From NCBI GenBank assembly GCA_964593065.1, contig CAZQGO010000001.1, forward strand, positions 186,001-250,000: a DNA stretch of 64,000 nucleotides, given 5' to 3'. The stretch comes from CAZQGO01 sp964593065. Lineage in GTDB: Bacteria > Oederibacteriota > JAAXVQ01. Under the pieces are notes generated by a model. It was not told the DNA's origin. It was given only the letters and a program-made list of their open reading frames with translations, and ran no database searches. The position numbers and the translations under genes were made by a program. This document shows, in pieces, positions 42,283 to 51,029 of the stretch (position 1 is its first letter; every line of letters begins with the position of its first letter).

Positions 42283-42720
42283 ATGAACCGGGTTCTGGTC
42301 ATTCATGGTCCCAATCTGAATTTACTCGGGGCGCGGGAGCCCGAGGTCTATGGCGCCTTCAAGCTGGAGGAAATCGACGCGGAACTCAACCGCCTGGCGC
42401 AGGAACTGAACCTGGAAGTCCGCATCGTGCAGACCAACCACGAGGGCGAAATCGTCGAAACCATCCAAAACGCGCGCAACTGGGCGCAGGTCATCCTCAT
42501 CAATCCCGCGGCCTACACGCATACCTCCGTCGCGATCCCGGACGCCCTCAAGGCAGTCGGCCTGCCGGCCATCGAGGTGCACTTGTCCAACGTTTACAGC
42601 CGCGAGGAGTTCAGGCATCATTCCTATTTCGCCGGCGTGGTGAAAGGCCGCATCCTAGGCTTTGGGGCCCATTCTTATTATCTTGCCTTGCGGGCCGCCA
42701 AAACGCTCCTTCCCGTCTAA
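42283..42720 (+). CDS. aroQ: 3-dehydroquinate dehydratase, type II
   Basis: The 145 residues are normal for the type II enzyme that converts 3-dehydroquinate to 3-dehydroshikimate in aromatic amino-acid biosynthesis. Motifs are VLVIHGPNLNLLGAREPEVYG with catalytic Tyr23, VRIVQTNHEGEIVETIQ with a substrate His, LINPAAYTHTSVAIPDAL, and EVHLSNVYSREEFRHHSY. It lies 16 bases after the M23 gene and 6 bases before the giant O-antigen-ligase gene, so it is a housekeeping gene inside an envelope operon. Confidence 0.96.
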   Translation: MNRVLVIHGPNLNLLGAREPEVYGAFKLEEIDAELNRLAQELNLEVRIVQTNHEGEIVETIQNARNWAQVILINPAAYTHTSVAIPDALKAVGLPAIEVHLSNVYSREEFRHHSYFAGVVKGRILGFGAHSYYLALRAAKTLLPV

Positions 42721-42726
42721 ATCCCG

Positions 42727-45700
42727 ATGGTTCCCCGTTTGACCGTTCGCCGGCACGTCCGGTGGGCGTCCCACTTGGTCTTTTTGTCTTTGGCGGGCGT
42801 GGCCGCGGTTTTACTGCTGACGCCGCCGGACTGGCAGGGAGAGAGCCGGGCCTTTTTTCTTTTGGGAACCTGGCTGCTGGCCGCGGTCTGGTGGTTTACG
42901 GCCGCTCCTTCCGACTGGCAGGAAAACTTTGCCCTCGGGCCGCCCGTACTGGCCCTCTTGGTCGCCTGGGGGTTGTCCACGATCTGGTCCAGCGATCCGG
43001 CCCGCAGCGTGAACCCCTTCACCCACGAAGTTGCGAACCTGCTTTTTTTTCTCACCGCCTTCGCCGCCGCCCGCAACACGCGCGGTACGCGCTTGGGCTT
43101 CAGCTGGTTGGTTTTCGCCGCGGTCCTGCTGTCGCTCTACGGAATATACCAATCGTTGCACGGACTCGCGGATACCTACCTGCAGATTTTCGGAAAACAG
43201 TCGCCCCAAGGCCCCTTGGAACAGGAGGTGGCCAGCCGCCTATTATCCCACCGCGCTTTCTCACTGTTGACCTATCCCAACCTGTTCGCCGGCTTGCTGG
43301 CCATGCTGCTGCCGGTCTCGCTCAGTCTGGCCGCCACGGCCCGGCGGTGGAGCCGGGGGCTGTGGGCCGCGGCTGCCGTTCTCTTGCTCCTCGGCTTGGC
43401 GGCCTCGGGCTCCCTGGGCGGATGGCTGGCCGCAGCCGCCGGCGTCGGCTTCAGCCTCTGGATCGCCCTGGCCCGGCCGAGGGGTCCCATTCCGCCGGGC
43501 CGCATGCGGGGATACGCGCTGGCCGGCGTCCTGTTGATTCTCGGCGGAGCGGCGGGCATCCTGGCTCTGCGGGGCTGGACGTCCATGCTGGCGGATGCCG
43601 GCGACCGCTTTGCCAATTGGGGCAGCGCCCTGCGCATGGCCTATGACTACCCCCTGACCGGAGTGGGTTTGGGGTATTTCGGCACGCTGTTTCCGGAATA
43701 TCAGTCCGAACACGGTTACTACGTTCGCTTTGCCCACAACATGCTGCTGAACCATCTGGCCGAAACCGGGCTGGCGGGAATCTTTGCCTTGGGGTGGTTC
43801 CTGGTGGCGGTGTGGCGAAAGCTCCGGGACGGCCTGCGCCAGACCCTGTCGCGGCCCAGGTTGTTGCTTGCCGCCGGGGTCGTGGGCGGGTCCATGGCGG
43901 GATTGCTCCATGCCTGCGTGGACGTGGATTTCCAATTTTTAAAAACCGCCATGGTCTTCTGGCTCCTGCTGGGAGCCGGGCTGGGTCTCCTGACCCTGCG
44001 CCCGCTGGAACGGGCCGGGCGCAGGGAACACGCTGCGCGGACCCAGTCCCAGCAGCAAACAGCGTGGTGGCTGCCGTACGGACTTGGTATCCTTTTGATT
44101 CTCGTTCTGTGGCGCGGAGGACACAGTCTGCCCGTGGAGGGCGCGTTGTACTGGGGGGCCGGCCTGCTGGGGGGAGTGTTTCTCCTCCTGCGCTGGCCGG
44201 ACATTGCCGCCGGCCCCATGCGGTCCGGGCCCGTGCCGCTGGTCTGGCCGCTGGGATTCCTGCTCGTCTGGGGAACTTTCGCCGCCATGGTGTCCCTCCA
44301 CCCCGCCGGTGCAGTGCCGGGCCTGACGCTTGCGGCCTGCGGCGTTTTGATCTACTTGCTGGCGCAGCAAACACCTGCCGCCGGAACCATACTCGTAAAA
44401 GTCCTGCCGGCCGGAGCCATGCTGTTCGCGCTGGCCGGCCTGGCGGAACTCGCCGCACGCCCGGGCGCGCGCATCACCGCGGGTTGGCCGAACCCCAATC
44501 TGCTGGGAGCATTCCTGGCCATGGGCCTGCTGGCCAGTCTCGCGCTGCTGACCTCCGGGGTCAAGACCCGGCTGGGACGAATCCTCCTGGGATGCGCGAG
44601 CTTCATTATCTATGCGGCCCTCTTGGCCACCGGTTCCCTGGGAGGTTTCCTGAATCTTGCGGCCGGCTTGTGCCTGCTCGGAGCCTGGACCTGGCACCGG
44701 CGCCGCGCACGGTTCGGGCGCGCCGTGATCGTCGGTTTGGTCCTGGTGCTGGCGGCGCTCATCCTGCCGCTGTCGCTGGGGCGGCGGCTGTTGCAGCCGG
44801 GGCAGTACGCGGGGCAAGCCTACGAGAGGCTGCACATCGCCCTGGCGGCCCTGCAGATGGTCAAGGACCGGCCGGTGACGGGCTTCGGCCCGGGGAATTT
44901 CGCCGAGGCGTTTCAACGCTACAGTTTTCCCAACGTGCGCGGCCTCGCGCACTACGGCAAGCAGGCCGAGTTCGCCCACAATGAAATCCTGCAGCTGCTG
45001 GCCGTGGCCGGCCTGCCGGGCTTGTTGCTGCTGGGGTGGCTTGTGTGGCAAATCCTCTTTTTTTGGCGGAAATTCTGGCATGCGCCGCCCAAGACCCAAG
45101 GCGCCGAAACCCAGGCAACCGGCATGAAACTGGTCGCCTGGACTTGCCTGGCCGGCGCCGCGGCCCAGGGCCTGGTGGACTTCAACTGGCACGTGCCCGC
45201 CCTCTTTACCTGGGGCCTGGCGCTGTTGGGCACGGCCGTGGCCGCGCCCCGGGAGGCGAAAATCCGTGCCGTCTCGCCGGCCTTCAACCCGGCCGGATGG
45301 TTTCAACAATTGGATGCCTGGAGCCGGAGACACACGGCCGTGGTCCTGCTGGTGGCGGTCGTGGCACTGGCGACGGCCGCCATCCGCCCATTGGTCTCGC
45401 AATACCTCTTGCGTCTGGGGGAAGCCTACAGGTATAAGAGCAACCTCAAAGCCGCCGCCCGCCAGTTTGAACGCGCCCTGGTGGTCCACCCCCTGTTCGC
45501 GGAGGCCTACGACCAACTCGGACAAATCCGCACCGATTTTTACGCCGCCATCGCGGCCGATTCCTGGTTCCAGCTGGCGGAGTGGGCTTATTTCAAGGCC
45601 TTGGCCTTGGACGGCCTGGACCCTTTCGTTCACCGTCATCTCGGCCAGCTCTACGCGCTGAAAGCCGCGCATTTGGAGGACCATGAGCGGCAGGCGGAGC

Positions 45701-46155
45701 TGGAAAGCGCCCTCCGGCAATATCACCTGGCCATTGAAAAAGCGCCGCACCAGGCATTCCTGTATTTCGAACTGGGAAATTTAAGGCGTGACGCCCGCGA
45801 CCTGACCGGAGCCGAGCAGGCCTGGAAAGAAGCCGTCGCCCTGGAACCGAACTATGCCGGCGCCTGGAGCAACCTGGGGCTGGTGCAGGAAATTCAGCGC
45901 GATTACACGGAAGCCGAAGACAGCTACCAGCGGGCCCTGGCCCTGAGACCGCTTGGGCGCCAGGCCAGCGGTAAATATGAAATCGAACTGTTGGCCATGA
46001 ACTGGGCCATCGTGCATTTCAACTACGGGCACCTGCTGGAGCATCTGCGCCGGCCGGACGAAGCCCGGCGGCAATATCTCCAAGCCCTGGCCTTGGAGCC
46101 CGGGAACGCTTACGCCCGGCGGCGGTTGCGGGCGTTGGACCAAATTTTCCCATGA
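42727..46155 (+). CDS. Double O-antigen-ligase/polymerase membrane protein with TPR tail
   Basis: The protein has 1142 residues. Two successive O-antigen ligase/polymerase (Wzy_C/WaaL-like) units are recognisable. The first has PNLFAGLLAMLLPVSLSL near 185, ASGSLGGWLAAAAGV near 220, and HNMLLNHLAETGLAGIFALG near 338. The second has PNLLGAFLAMGLLASLAL near 594, TGSLGGFLNLAAG near 636 and HNEILQLLAVAGLPGLLLLG near 756. Each pair matches in order and spacing. Residues about 895-1142 are TPR repeats, with QFERALVVHPLFAEAYDQLG and LEPNYAGAWSNLGLVQ. Family members join or polymerise glycans in the inner membrane. Its stop overlaps the ECF sigma start by four bases. Confidence 0.85.
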   Translation: MVPRLTVRRHVRWASHLVFLSLAGVAAVLLLTPPDWQGESRAFFLLGTWLLAAVWWFTAAPSDWQENFALGPPVLALLVAWGLSTIWSSDPARSVNPFTHEVANLLFFLTAFAAARNTRGTRLGFSWLVFAAVLLSLYGIYQSLHGLADTYLQIFGKQSPQGPLEQEVASRLLSHRAFSLLTYPNLFAGLLAMLLPVSLSLAATARRWSRGLWAAAAVLLLLGLAASGSLGGWLAAAAGVGFSLWIALARPRGPIPPGRMRGYALAGVLLILGGAAGILALRGWTSMLADAGDRFANWGSALRMAYDYPLTGVGLGYFGTLFPEYQSEHGYYVRFAHNMLLNHLAETGLAGIFALGWFLVAVWRKLRDGLRQTLSRPRLLLAAGVVGGSMAGLLHACVDVDFQFLKTAMVFWLLLGAGLGLLTLRPLERAGRREHAARTQSQQQTAWWLPYGLGILLILVLWRGGHSLPVEGALYWGAGLLGGVFLLLRWPDIAAGPMRSGPVPLVWPLGFLLVWGTFAAMVSLHPAGAVPGLTLAACGVLIYLLAQQTPAAGTILVKVLPAGAMLFALAGLAELAARPGARITAGWPNPNLLGAFLAMGLLASLALLTSGVKTRLGRILLGCASFIIYAALLATGSLGGFLNLAAGLCLLGAWTWHRRRARFGRAVIVGLVLVLAALILPLSLGRRLLQPGQYAGQAYERLHIALAALQMVKDRPVTGFGPGNFAEAFQRYSFPNVRGLAHYGKQAEFAHNEILQLLAVAGLPGLLLLGWLVWQILFFWRKFWHAPPKTQGAETQATGMKLVAWTCLAGAAAQGLVDFNWHVPALFTWGLALLGTAVAAPREAKIRAVSPAFNPAGWFQQLDAWSRRHTAVVLLVAVVALATAAIRPLVSQYLLRLGEAYRYKSNLKAAARQFERALVVHPLFAEAYDQLGQIRTDFYAAIAADSWFQLAEWAYFKALALDGLDPFVHRHLGQLYALKAAHLEDHERQAELESALRQYHLAIEKAPHQAFLYFELGNLRRDARDLTGAEQAWKEAVALEPNYAGAWSNLGLVQEIQRDYTEAEDSYQRALALRPLGRQASGKYEIELLAMNWAIVHFNYGHLLEHLRRPDEARRQYLQALALEPGNAYARRRLRALDQIFP

Positions 46156-46778
46156 ACAGGGAACCGGAAACCGGGCGGGCAAGTCCCACTTACCGGGGGG
46201 AAATGGACGCCGAGCTCGTGGCCCGCACCCTGGCGGGGGAAAACGCGGCTTTTGACGCGCTGGTGGTGAAATACCGGGAACGTGTTTATTCGCTGGCGTT
46301 TCATATGTTGCGAAATGAACAAGAAGCCCTGGATGTGTCCCAGGAGGTTTTCATGCGGGCTTATTTTGCCCTGGGGAAATTCCGCGGCGAGTCCGGGTTC
46401 TTCACCTGGTTGTATCGGATCGCCGTGAACCTGGTCTACACCCACGCCAAGCGGGAGTCCAAAAGACGCGAGCTGAACGTGAAAGCCGCCGGCGACGGCT
46501 GGGGACAAGTGCACGCGGCGGTCAAAACGCCGGAAGAGCTGGCCGAAAAAAACGAAATCCAAGCCGCCTTGCACCGGGCCCTGCAGGCCCTGGACCTGCG
46601 TTTTCGGGAGGTCCTGGTGCTGAAGGAGATCGAAGGCCTCGAGGTCGAGGAGGTCGCCGAAGTGCTCGGCTTGCCGCAGGGAACAGTGAAATCCAGGCTG
46701 TTTCGGGCGCGCAGGCAACTCAAGGGTCTTCTCGCCGGCTGCCGCGAGTTAGCCCCCCCGGAGCGGGAAAAACCATGA
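46152..46778 (+). CDS. ECF-family RNA polymerase sigma factor
   Basis: This 208-residue ECF sigma factor has region 2 (LAGENAAFDALVVKYRERVY, YSLAFHMLRNEQEALDVSQE, KFRGESGFFTWLYRIAVN) and region 4 (ALDLRFREVLVLKEIEGLEV, PQGTVKSRLFRARRQLK). It is followed, with a four-base overlap (ATGA at 46775), by a zinc-finger anti-sigma gene, the usual pairing for envelope-stress sigma factors. The ATG at 46152 overlaps the preceding stop. An ATG at 46203 gives a shorter protein starting MDAELVARTLAG and is equally possible. The likely target promoters are not visible. Confidence 0.93.
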   Translation: MNREPETGRASPTYRGEMDAELVARTLAGENAAFDALVVKYRERVYSLAFHMLRNEQEALDVSQEVFMRAYFALGKFRGESGFFTWLYRIAVNLVYTHAKRESKRRELNVKAAGDGWGQVHAAVKTPEELAEKNEIQAALHRALQALDLRFREVLVLKEIEGLEVEEVAEVLGLPQGTVKSRLFRARRQLKGLLAGCRELAPPEREKP

Positions 46779-47752
46779 AATGCCGTGAATACCTGAAATA
46801 CTCCAGGCATCAGGCGCTGGGCCGCGGGGATCCGGAGCGGGCGCGGGAATTCCAACATCACTTGGAATCCTGCCCGGAATGCCAGGAAGCCCGGCGCTGG
46901 GACAGGTTCCTGGACCGCCAGCTCGCCGCCGCGGCCGCCCCCCGGCCGCCGGAGGGCTTTAATCAGGGCGTGTGGGCGCGCATTGCCGCGCACAGGACTG
47001 CGGTGCCGTCACGCCCCAGGTTATTGCCGTCGACCCTCGGCCTGCTGGGCGCGGCTGCGGCCGCAGCCGCTTTGTTGTTGATTTTCGCGCGTCCTTTTGA
47101 AATCGGTCCGCCGGTGCCCGGCCGGCACAAACCGGCGGCCGGCGATCAAGCCGGTGTTGCGACCGTGCCCGGCATTTCGCCTTCCCAGTCCCAGCCGTCG
47201 CATCCGGCCCCGGTCCTCCAGCCCGGGCTGATTGCCGAACTGCCCGTGCTTTCCCCCCCGTTGCCGGGAATTCCCCGGCAGTCGGTCCCTCCGGAGGTCG
47301 GGAAAGCCGTGGAGGCAGTCCAATTGTCCCCGCCTTCCCAGAATCCGCCAGGGGGGCAAACCCGCATGCCCGCCAAAATGGCGCTGGAGACCGTAGCCGG
47401 AAATTCCGGACAAAATCTCTCTTCCGCCGGCCAGGGTCCGAGCGCCGGTATGGCTGCTTCGGCTCCCGTAACGTTCAGCCGTGTCTTGAACAATAAGATC
47501 CGGATCGGTCGCGGGGAGCGCGCCCGCCTGGAATTTCAATTGGGCAGAGCCGCTCGCGTCTCGGTCAAAATCTATTCCCGCACGGGCAAATCCATTCTGA
47601 CGCTTGCGGATGAGACTTTTACCCCGGGATTGCACACAGTGGAGTGGAATGGCGCCACGGCCACGGGCGAGAAAGTTGCCAGCGGCATCTATTTCATGGT
47701 CTTAAACGGGGAGATTCCCGAAAAGCGTTTCAAAATCGCCGTGATAAAATAA
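46775..47752 (+). CDS. Anti-sigma factor with zinc-binding domain and C-terminal FlgD-like domain
   Basis: This 325-residue membrane protein should sequester the ECF sigma factor encoded just before it. The N-terminal zinc-finger-type anti-sigma domain is visible as Cys3, His29, Cys33 and Cys36 (HHLESCPEC). A helix at about 88-108 (LGLLGAAAAAAALLLIFA) puts the rest outside. A Pro/Gln-rich stretch follows to about 235. The last 85 residues are a FlgD/CTD-like Ig domain (KIRIGRGERARLEFQLGRAA, VSVKIYSRTGKSILTLADE, VASGIYFMVLNGE). That domain is closest to the end of the next gene's product. The combination is unusual. Confidence 0.85.
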   Translation: MKCREYLKYSRHQALGRGDPERAREFQHHLESCPECQEARRWDRFLDRQLAAAAAPRPPEGFNQGVWARIAAHRTAVPSRPRLLPSTLGLLGAAAAAAALLLIFARPFEIGPPVPGRHKPAAGDQAGVATVPGISPSQSQPSHPAPVLQPGLIAELPVLSPPLPGIPRQSVPPEVGKAVEAVQLSPPSQNPPGGQTRMPAKMALETVAGNSGQNLSSAGQGPSAGMAASAPVTFSRVLNNKIRIGRGERARLEFQLGRAARVSVKIYSRTGKSILTLADETFTPGLHTVEWNGATATGEKVASGIYFMVLNGEIPEKRFKIAVIK

Positions 47753-47843
47753 CGGCCATCCGGGAACCCCAAATGCGGGGGCCAAGTCCAATAGTCGGCA
47801 TGAAACAAATTCGGCAAGGTCAGGTAAAAGAGGGGGATTGAAC

Positions 47844-49027
47844 ATGCATACCCGAGCTGGCTTCATCCTGGCATTGGCAATGGGCTTGCTGGCATCCGCG
47901 ACTCTGGCCACAGCGGCCTCCGTGACGCCGACGGCCAGCACGACACCTACCTTATGGTATACGGCCACCGCGACCTTGACGCCGGTGGGAACCAGTATGA
48001 CCGCGACCGTTACGCCATTTGCAAGCGCGACGCGAACGCGGACGGCGACGCCGACGTGGACCATCACGCCGGGAGGCTTCACCTCGACGGTGACGGCCAC
48101 GCTGACGCCCTCGGGGACCTCAGGCACGGCCACCGTGACGCGGACGGCGACGCCGACGTGGACCATCACGCCGGGAGGCTTCACCTCGACGGTGACGGCC
48201 ACGCTGACGCCCTCGGGGACCTCAGGCACGGCCACCGTGACGCGGACGGCGACGCCGACGTGGACCATCACGCCGGGAGGCTTCACCTCGACGGTGACGG
48301 CCACGCTGACGCCCNNNNNNNNNNNNNNNNNNNNNNNNNNNNNNNNNNNNNNNNNNNNNNNNNNNNNNNNNNNNNNNNNNNNNNNNNNNNNNNNNNNNNN
48401 NNNNNNNNNNNNNNGTGGACCATCACGCCGGGAGGCTTCACCTCGACGGTGACGGCCACGCTGACGCCCTCGGGAACCACGGGCACGGCCACCGTGACGC
48501 GGACGTGTACACCCACCGCAACCGTGACTCCCACTTTTACGGTTACACCGATTTACACCATGACCCCGACCCAGACGCCCGGTGGTACCACCCTGACCGC
48601 CACGGCCACACGGACGCGGACCGTCACGCCGGCGCTGACCCCCAGCGGGGCCACTGCGACGGCCACGCTGACGCCCGCCGGGACCACGCTGGTGGCGACC
48701 TATACGCCCACCCCCTTCGCGACCCCCGGGTCGCAGCTTCCTCCGGCACCCGTGACCATCCGGCAGAACATCGTCCGGCCCGCCAGCAACCAACCCGTGC
48801 ATATTGCCGTGCGCCTGGACCATCCGCAGCGCGTCGTCATCAAGATTTATTCCCGGCGCGGGCAGTTGATCAAAACGCTGGCGGACCAGGTCATGAATGC
48901 GGGCACGTTTGAGGCCGTTTGGGAAGGCGTCAACCAAAAGGGCAGAGTGGTGGGATCCGGAGTCTATATCGTTCACATCCAGACCGATTCCTTCTCGGAA
49001 AAACGCAAGCTCGTCGTCGTGCACTGA
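47844..49027 (+). CDS. Secreted PT-repeat protein with C-terminal FlgD-like domain (contains an assembly gap)
   Basis: This is one gene broken only by a 100-N gap at 48315-48414. I start at the ATG at 47844, after AGAGGGGG, giving a signal peptide (HTRAGFILALAMGLLASATLATAA). A Thr-rich region with 34-residue tandem repeats (WTITPGGFTSTVTATLTP is the core) leads to a FlgD/CTD-like domain: IVRPASNQPVHIAVRLDHPQ, VVIKIYSRRGQLIKTLADQ, VVGSGVYIVHIQTD and KLVVVH. The frame before the gap is phase 0 and after it phase 2, because the placeholder length is arbitrary. Copy number and true length are unknown. It follows the anti-sigma gene and precedes a PorV-OmpA fusion. Confidence 0.75.
48056..48516 (+). 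repeat. Tandem 102-bp (34-codon) repeat
   Basis: Two complete units (48056-48157 and 48158-48259) are identical base for base. A third begins at 48260 and is cut by the gap after 55 bases. The unit after the gap starts at 48415 with the unit's first base and then diverges about 60 bases in. Identity at silent positions implies recent amplification. Confidence 0.95.
48315..48414. other. Assembly gap of 100 Ns
   Basis: This run of exactly 100 N is a scaffolding placeholder inside identical tandem repeats. The true size should be 47 + 102k bases, because 55 bases of a unit precede it and a unit start follows it. Any such value also restores the reading frame. Confidence 0.95.
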
Positions 49028-49047
49028 GATTGTTACGGGGGACATAC

Positions 49048-51006
49048 ATGATGCCACGGATACCCTTCGCCGCGGTCGCCGGCGCCCTGATCCTCCTGGT
49101 CGGGGCGCCGCGGGCGCAATCGGCCGGAACGACCGGCGCCGAATTCCTGCAGGCCGAGGTTCCCGCCGGGACGGCGGCCCTGGCGGCGGGGGTCGCCAAA
49201 TCAGGGGGGATCGGGGCGATGGATTGGAATCCCGCCGCGATTCTGGGGCAGACGGACCCGGCAGTCGCGTTCACGCATTTCGCCTCCTTCGTGGACACCG
49301 CCTATGAGCAGCTGGAACTGATCTATCCCGGCTGGCTGGAGGGGAACTGGGGAGTGCGTGTTTTTTACGCCAGCACGTATGACTTTGTCATCCTCGACGA
49401 TTTGGGGGAGGCGACGGGAACGCTGGACAATCACGATCTCCTGCTGCAGGCCGCCTACGCCCGGCCCGTGGCGCCGGGCTTGAGCGCGGGCGCAGCCTTG
49501 AAGGTTTTTGAAAGCGTGCTGGCGGAATATTCCAGCCACGGCGCGGCGGTGGATCTGGGCCTGCGCTATCAAACCCCCTGGACGCCCCTGGCCCTGGGAG
49601 CGGTCCTGCAGAACCTGGGAGGCATGACCGCATTTGAATCCGAGGCGGACGCCCTGCCGCTCGGTTTGCGGGTGGGCGCGGACCTGCAGGTGCGGCCCTG
49701 GGGGGAACACGCCGTGGATTTGCTGGCCGACGCCAACCTGCCCCTGGCCGGAGACGATCCCGTGCAAATGAGTCTGGGCTTGGAGTACGGTTTCAAGGAA
49801 TTCCTGTTCCTGCGGGGCGGGTACCGTTTCACCGACCAATTGGGCGCCTTGTCCCTCGGAGCCGGCCTGCGTTGGGGCAACGTGGGTTTGGACTATGCCT
49901 ATCAGCCCTTCTCAGACCTGGGCGACAATCACCGCTTCACACTCATCTACCAGTTCAAGCCCCCGGGCGAGGAGCCGCCCGTGCGGACCCTGAGCGGCGG
50001 AGGCCGGGGCCCCGCCATGACGGTGAAAAAACTGGCCGCCATGCGCCAGGACGTGGCCAGCATCACGGCCCTGCCGCGCCTGTACGGCGCCAAGGTGGTT
50101 TTCCTGCCGCCGCCGGGCCTGCATACACCCGCGGGCTGGCGGCTGGACATTCGCAATGCGCGCGGAGAAACCATGCGGCATTTCCAGGGGGAGGGCGACG
50201 CGCCCCGGGAAATCCTGTGGCATGGCGAGGATGAAACCGGCCAGCAGGTTTCCGGCGAAGCGCAACTCTCCTTCGCCTTCTACGGCCCGGGCGCCAAGGT
50301 CAGCCGCCATGACCTGCCCCAGCTCTTCCCGGTATACAAGCTCAGATTCGAAGACGGCGCCGAGTTGGAGCCCGAGGCCCGTTTCCATTTCAGCCACCTC
50401 CCGCAGGTGAAGGACTGGAACTTGAGCGTTTGGAACCAGCAATCCGAGGAAATTGTCGCGCGATTTTCGCAGCCGCAGGGCATGACCGCGGAATGGGTAT
50501 GGGACGGGAAAACCAGGCTGGGAACGGTGGCCAGCTCGCGGGACACCTACCGCTTTGGTTTGGACCTGACGTACCCCGATGGCTTCAAAGTCCTGATTTC
50601 CGAGGGCTTGCAGGCCATTCCGGCCGCGAAAGTGGCGGCGCCGGAGGGACAAGCCGGCATTCTCATCCAGAACATCCTGTTTGATTTCGACCGCGCGGAA
50701 CTGAAACCGGAAATGATGGATAAAATACTGGCCGCCTGTGAAATATTGAAGCGCTATCCCAGGGCGGCCGCCGCGACCTGCGAAGGGCATGCGGACGAGA
50801 TCGGAAGCGAAGCCTATAATTTCGACCTCTCGGAACGCCGGGCCCACATGGTGGCGAACTACATGGGGCAGCAGCCGGGCGTCTCCTCCGGGCAATTGTC
50901 CGTGGTCGGTTACGGGAAGACCGTGCCGGTGGATACTTCCAATACAGAGGCGGGCCGGGCCTTGAACCGGCGGGTTGAAATCCGCCTGACGATACCAGCC
51001 TTATAA
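49048..51006 (+). CDS. Outer-membrane PorV-like barrel fused to FlgD-like and OmpA domains (second copy)
   Basis: The 652-residue protein has a signal peptide (RIPFAAVAGALILLVGAPRAQS) and starts at the ATG at 49048, after GGGGGA. Residues about 25-310 resemble PorV barrels (GTTGAEFLQAEVPAGTAALA, DWNPAAILGQTDPAVAFTHF). FlgD-like modules follow (REILWHGEDETGQQVS, EWVWDGKTRLGTVA). The C-terminal OmpA domain reads LFDFDRAELKPEMMDKILAA, CEGHADEIGSEAYNFDLSER and LNRRVEIRLTI. The architecture equals that of 8597-10531. Adjacent to a CTD-type secreted gene, it again looks like the outer-membrane partner of such a protein. Confidence 0.82.
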   Translation: MMPRIPFAAVAGALILLVGAPRAQSAGTTGAEFLQAEVPAGTAALAAGVAKSGGIGAMDWNPAAILGQTDPAVAFTHFASFVDTAYEQLELIYPGWLEGNWGVRVFYASTYDFVILDDLGEATGTLDNHDLLLQAAYARPVAPGLSAGAALKVFESVLAEYSSHGAAVDLGLRYQTPWTPLALGAVLQNLGGMTAFESEADALPLGLRVGADLQVRPWGEHAVDLLADANLPLAGDDPVQMSLGLEYGFKEFLFLRGGYRFTDQLGALSLGAGLRWGNVGLDYAYQPFSDLGDNHRFTLIYQFKPPGEEPPVRTLSGGGRGPAMTVKKLAAMRQDVASITALPRLYGAKVVFLPPPGLHTPAGWRLDIRNARGETMRHFQGEGDAPREILWHGEDETGQQVSGEAQLSFAFYGPGAKVSRHDLPQLFPVYKLRFEDGAELEPEARFHFSHLPQVKDWNLSVWNQQSEEIVARFSQPQGMTAEWVWDGKTRLGTVASSRDTYRFGLDLTYPDGFKVLISEGLQAIPAAKVAAPEGQAGILIQNILFDFDRAELKPEMMDKILAACEILKRYPRAAAATCEGHADEIGSEAYNFDLSERRAHMVANYMGQQPGVSSGQLSVVGYGKTVPVDTSNTEAGRALNRRVEIRLTIPAL

Positions 51007-51029
51007 GTCCGGTCCCGTTTCCCGCGGTT

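Noticed and set aside
43939..45750. A 603-codon minus-strand open frame opposite the double O-antigen-ligase gene
   Set aside because: It is Gln/Gly/His-rich with no domain. The plus-strand frame shows recognisable repeated family motifs.
48056..48516. CRISPR array
   Set aside because: The repeats are 102 bp, contiguous, without spacers and in frame with a secreted protein.
47844..49027. A frameshift or pseudogene at 48.3 kb
   Set aside because: The phase change is fully explained by the arbitrary 100-N placeholder. A gap of 47 + 102k restores the frame.
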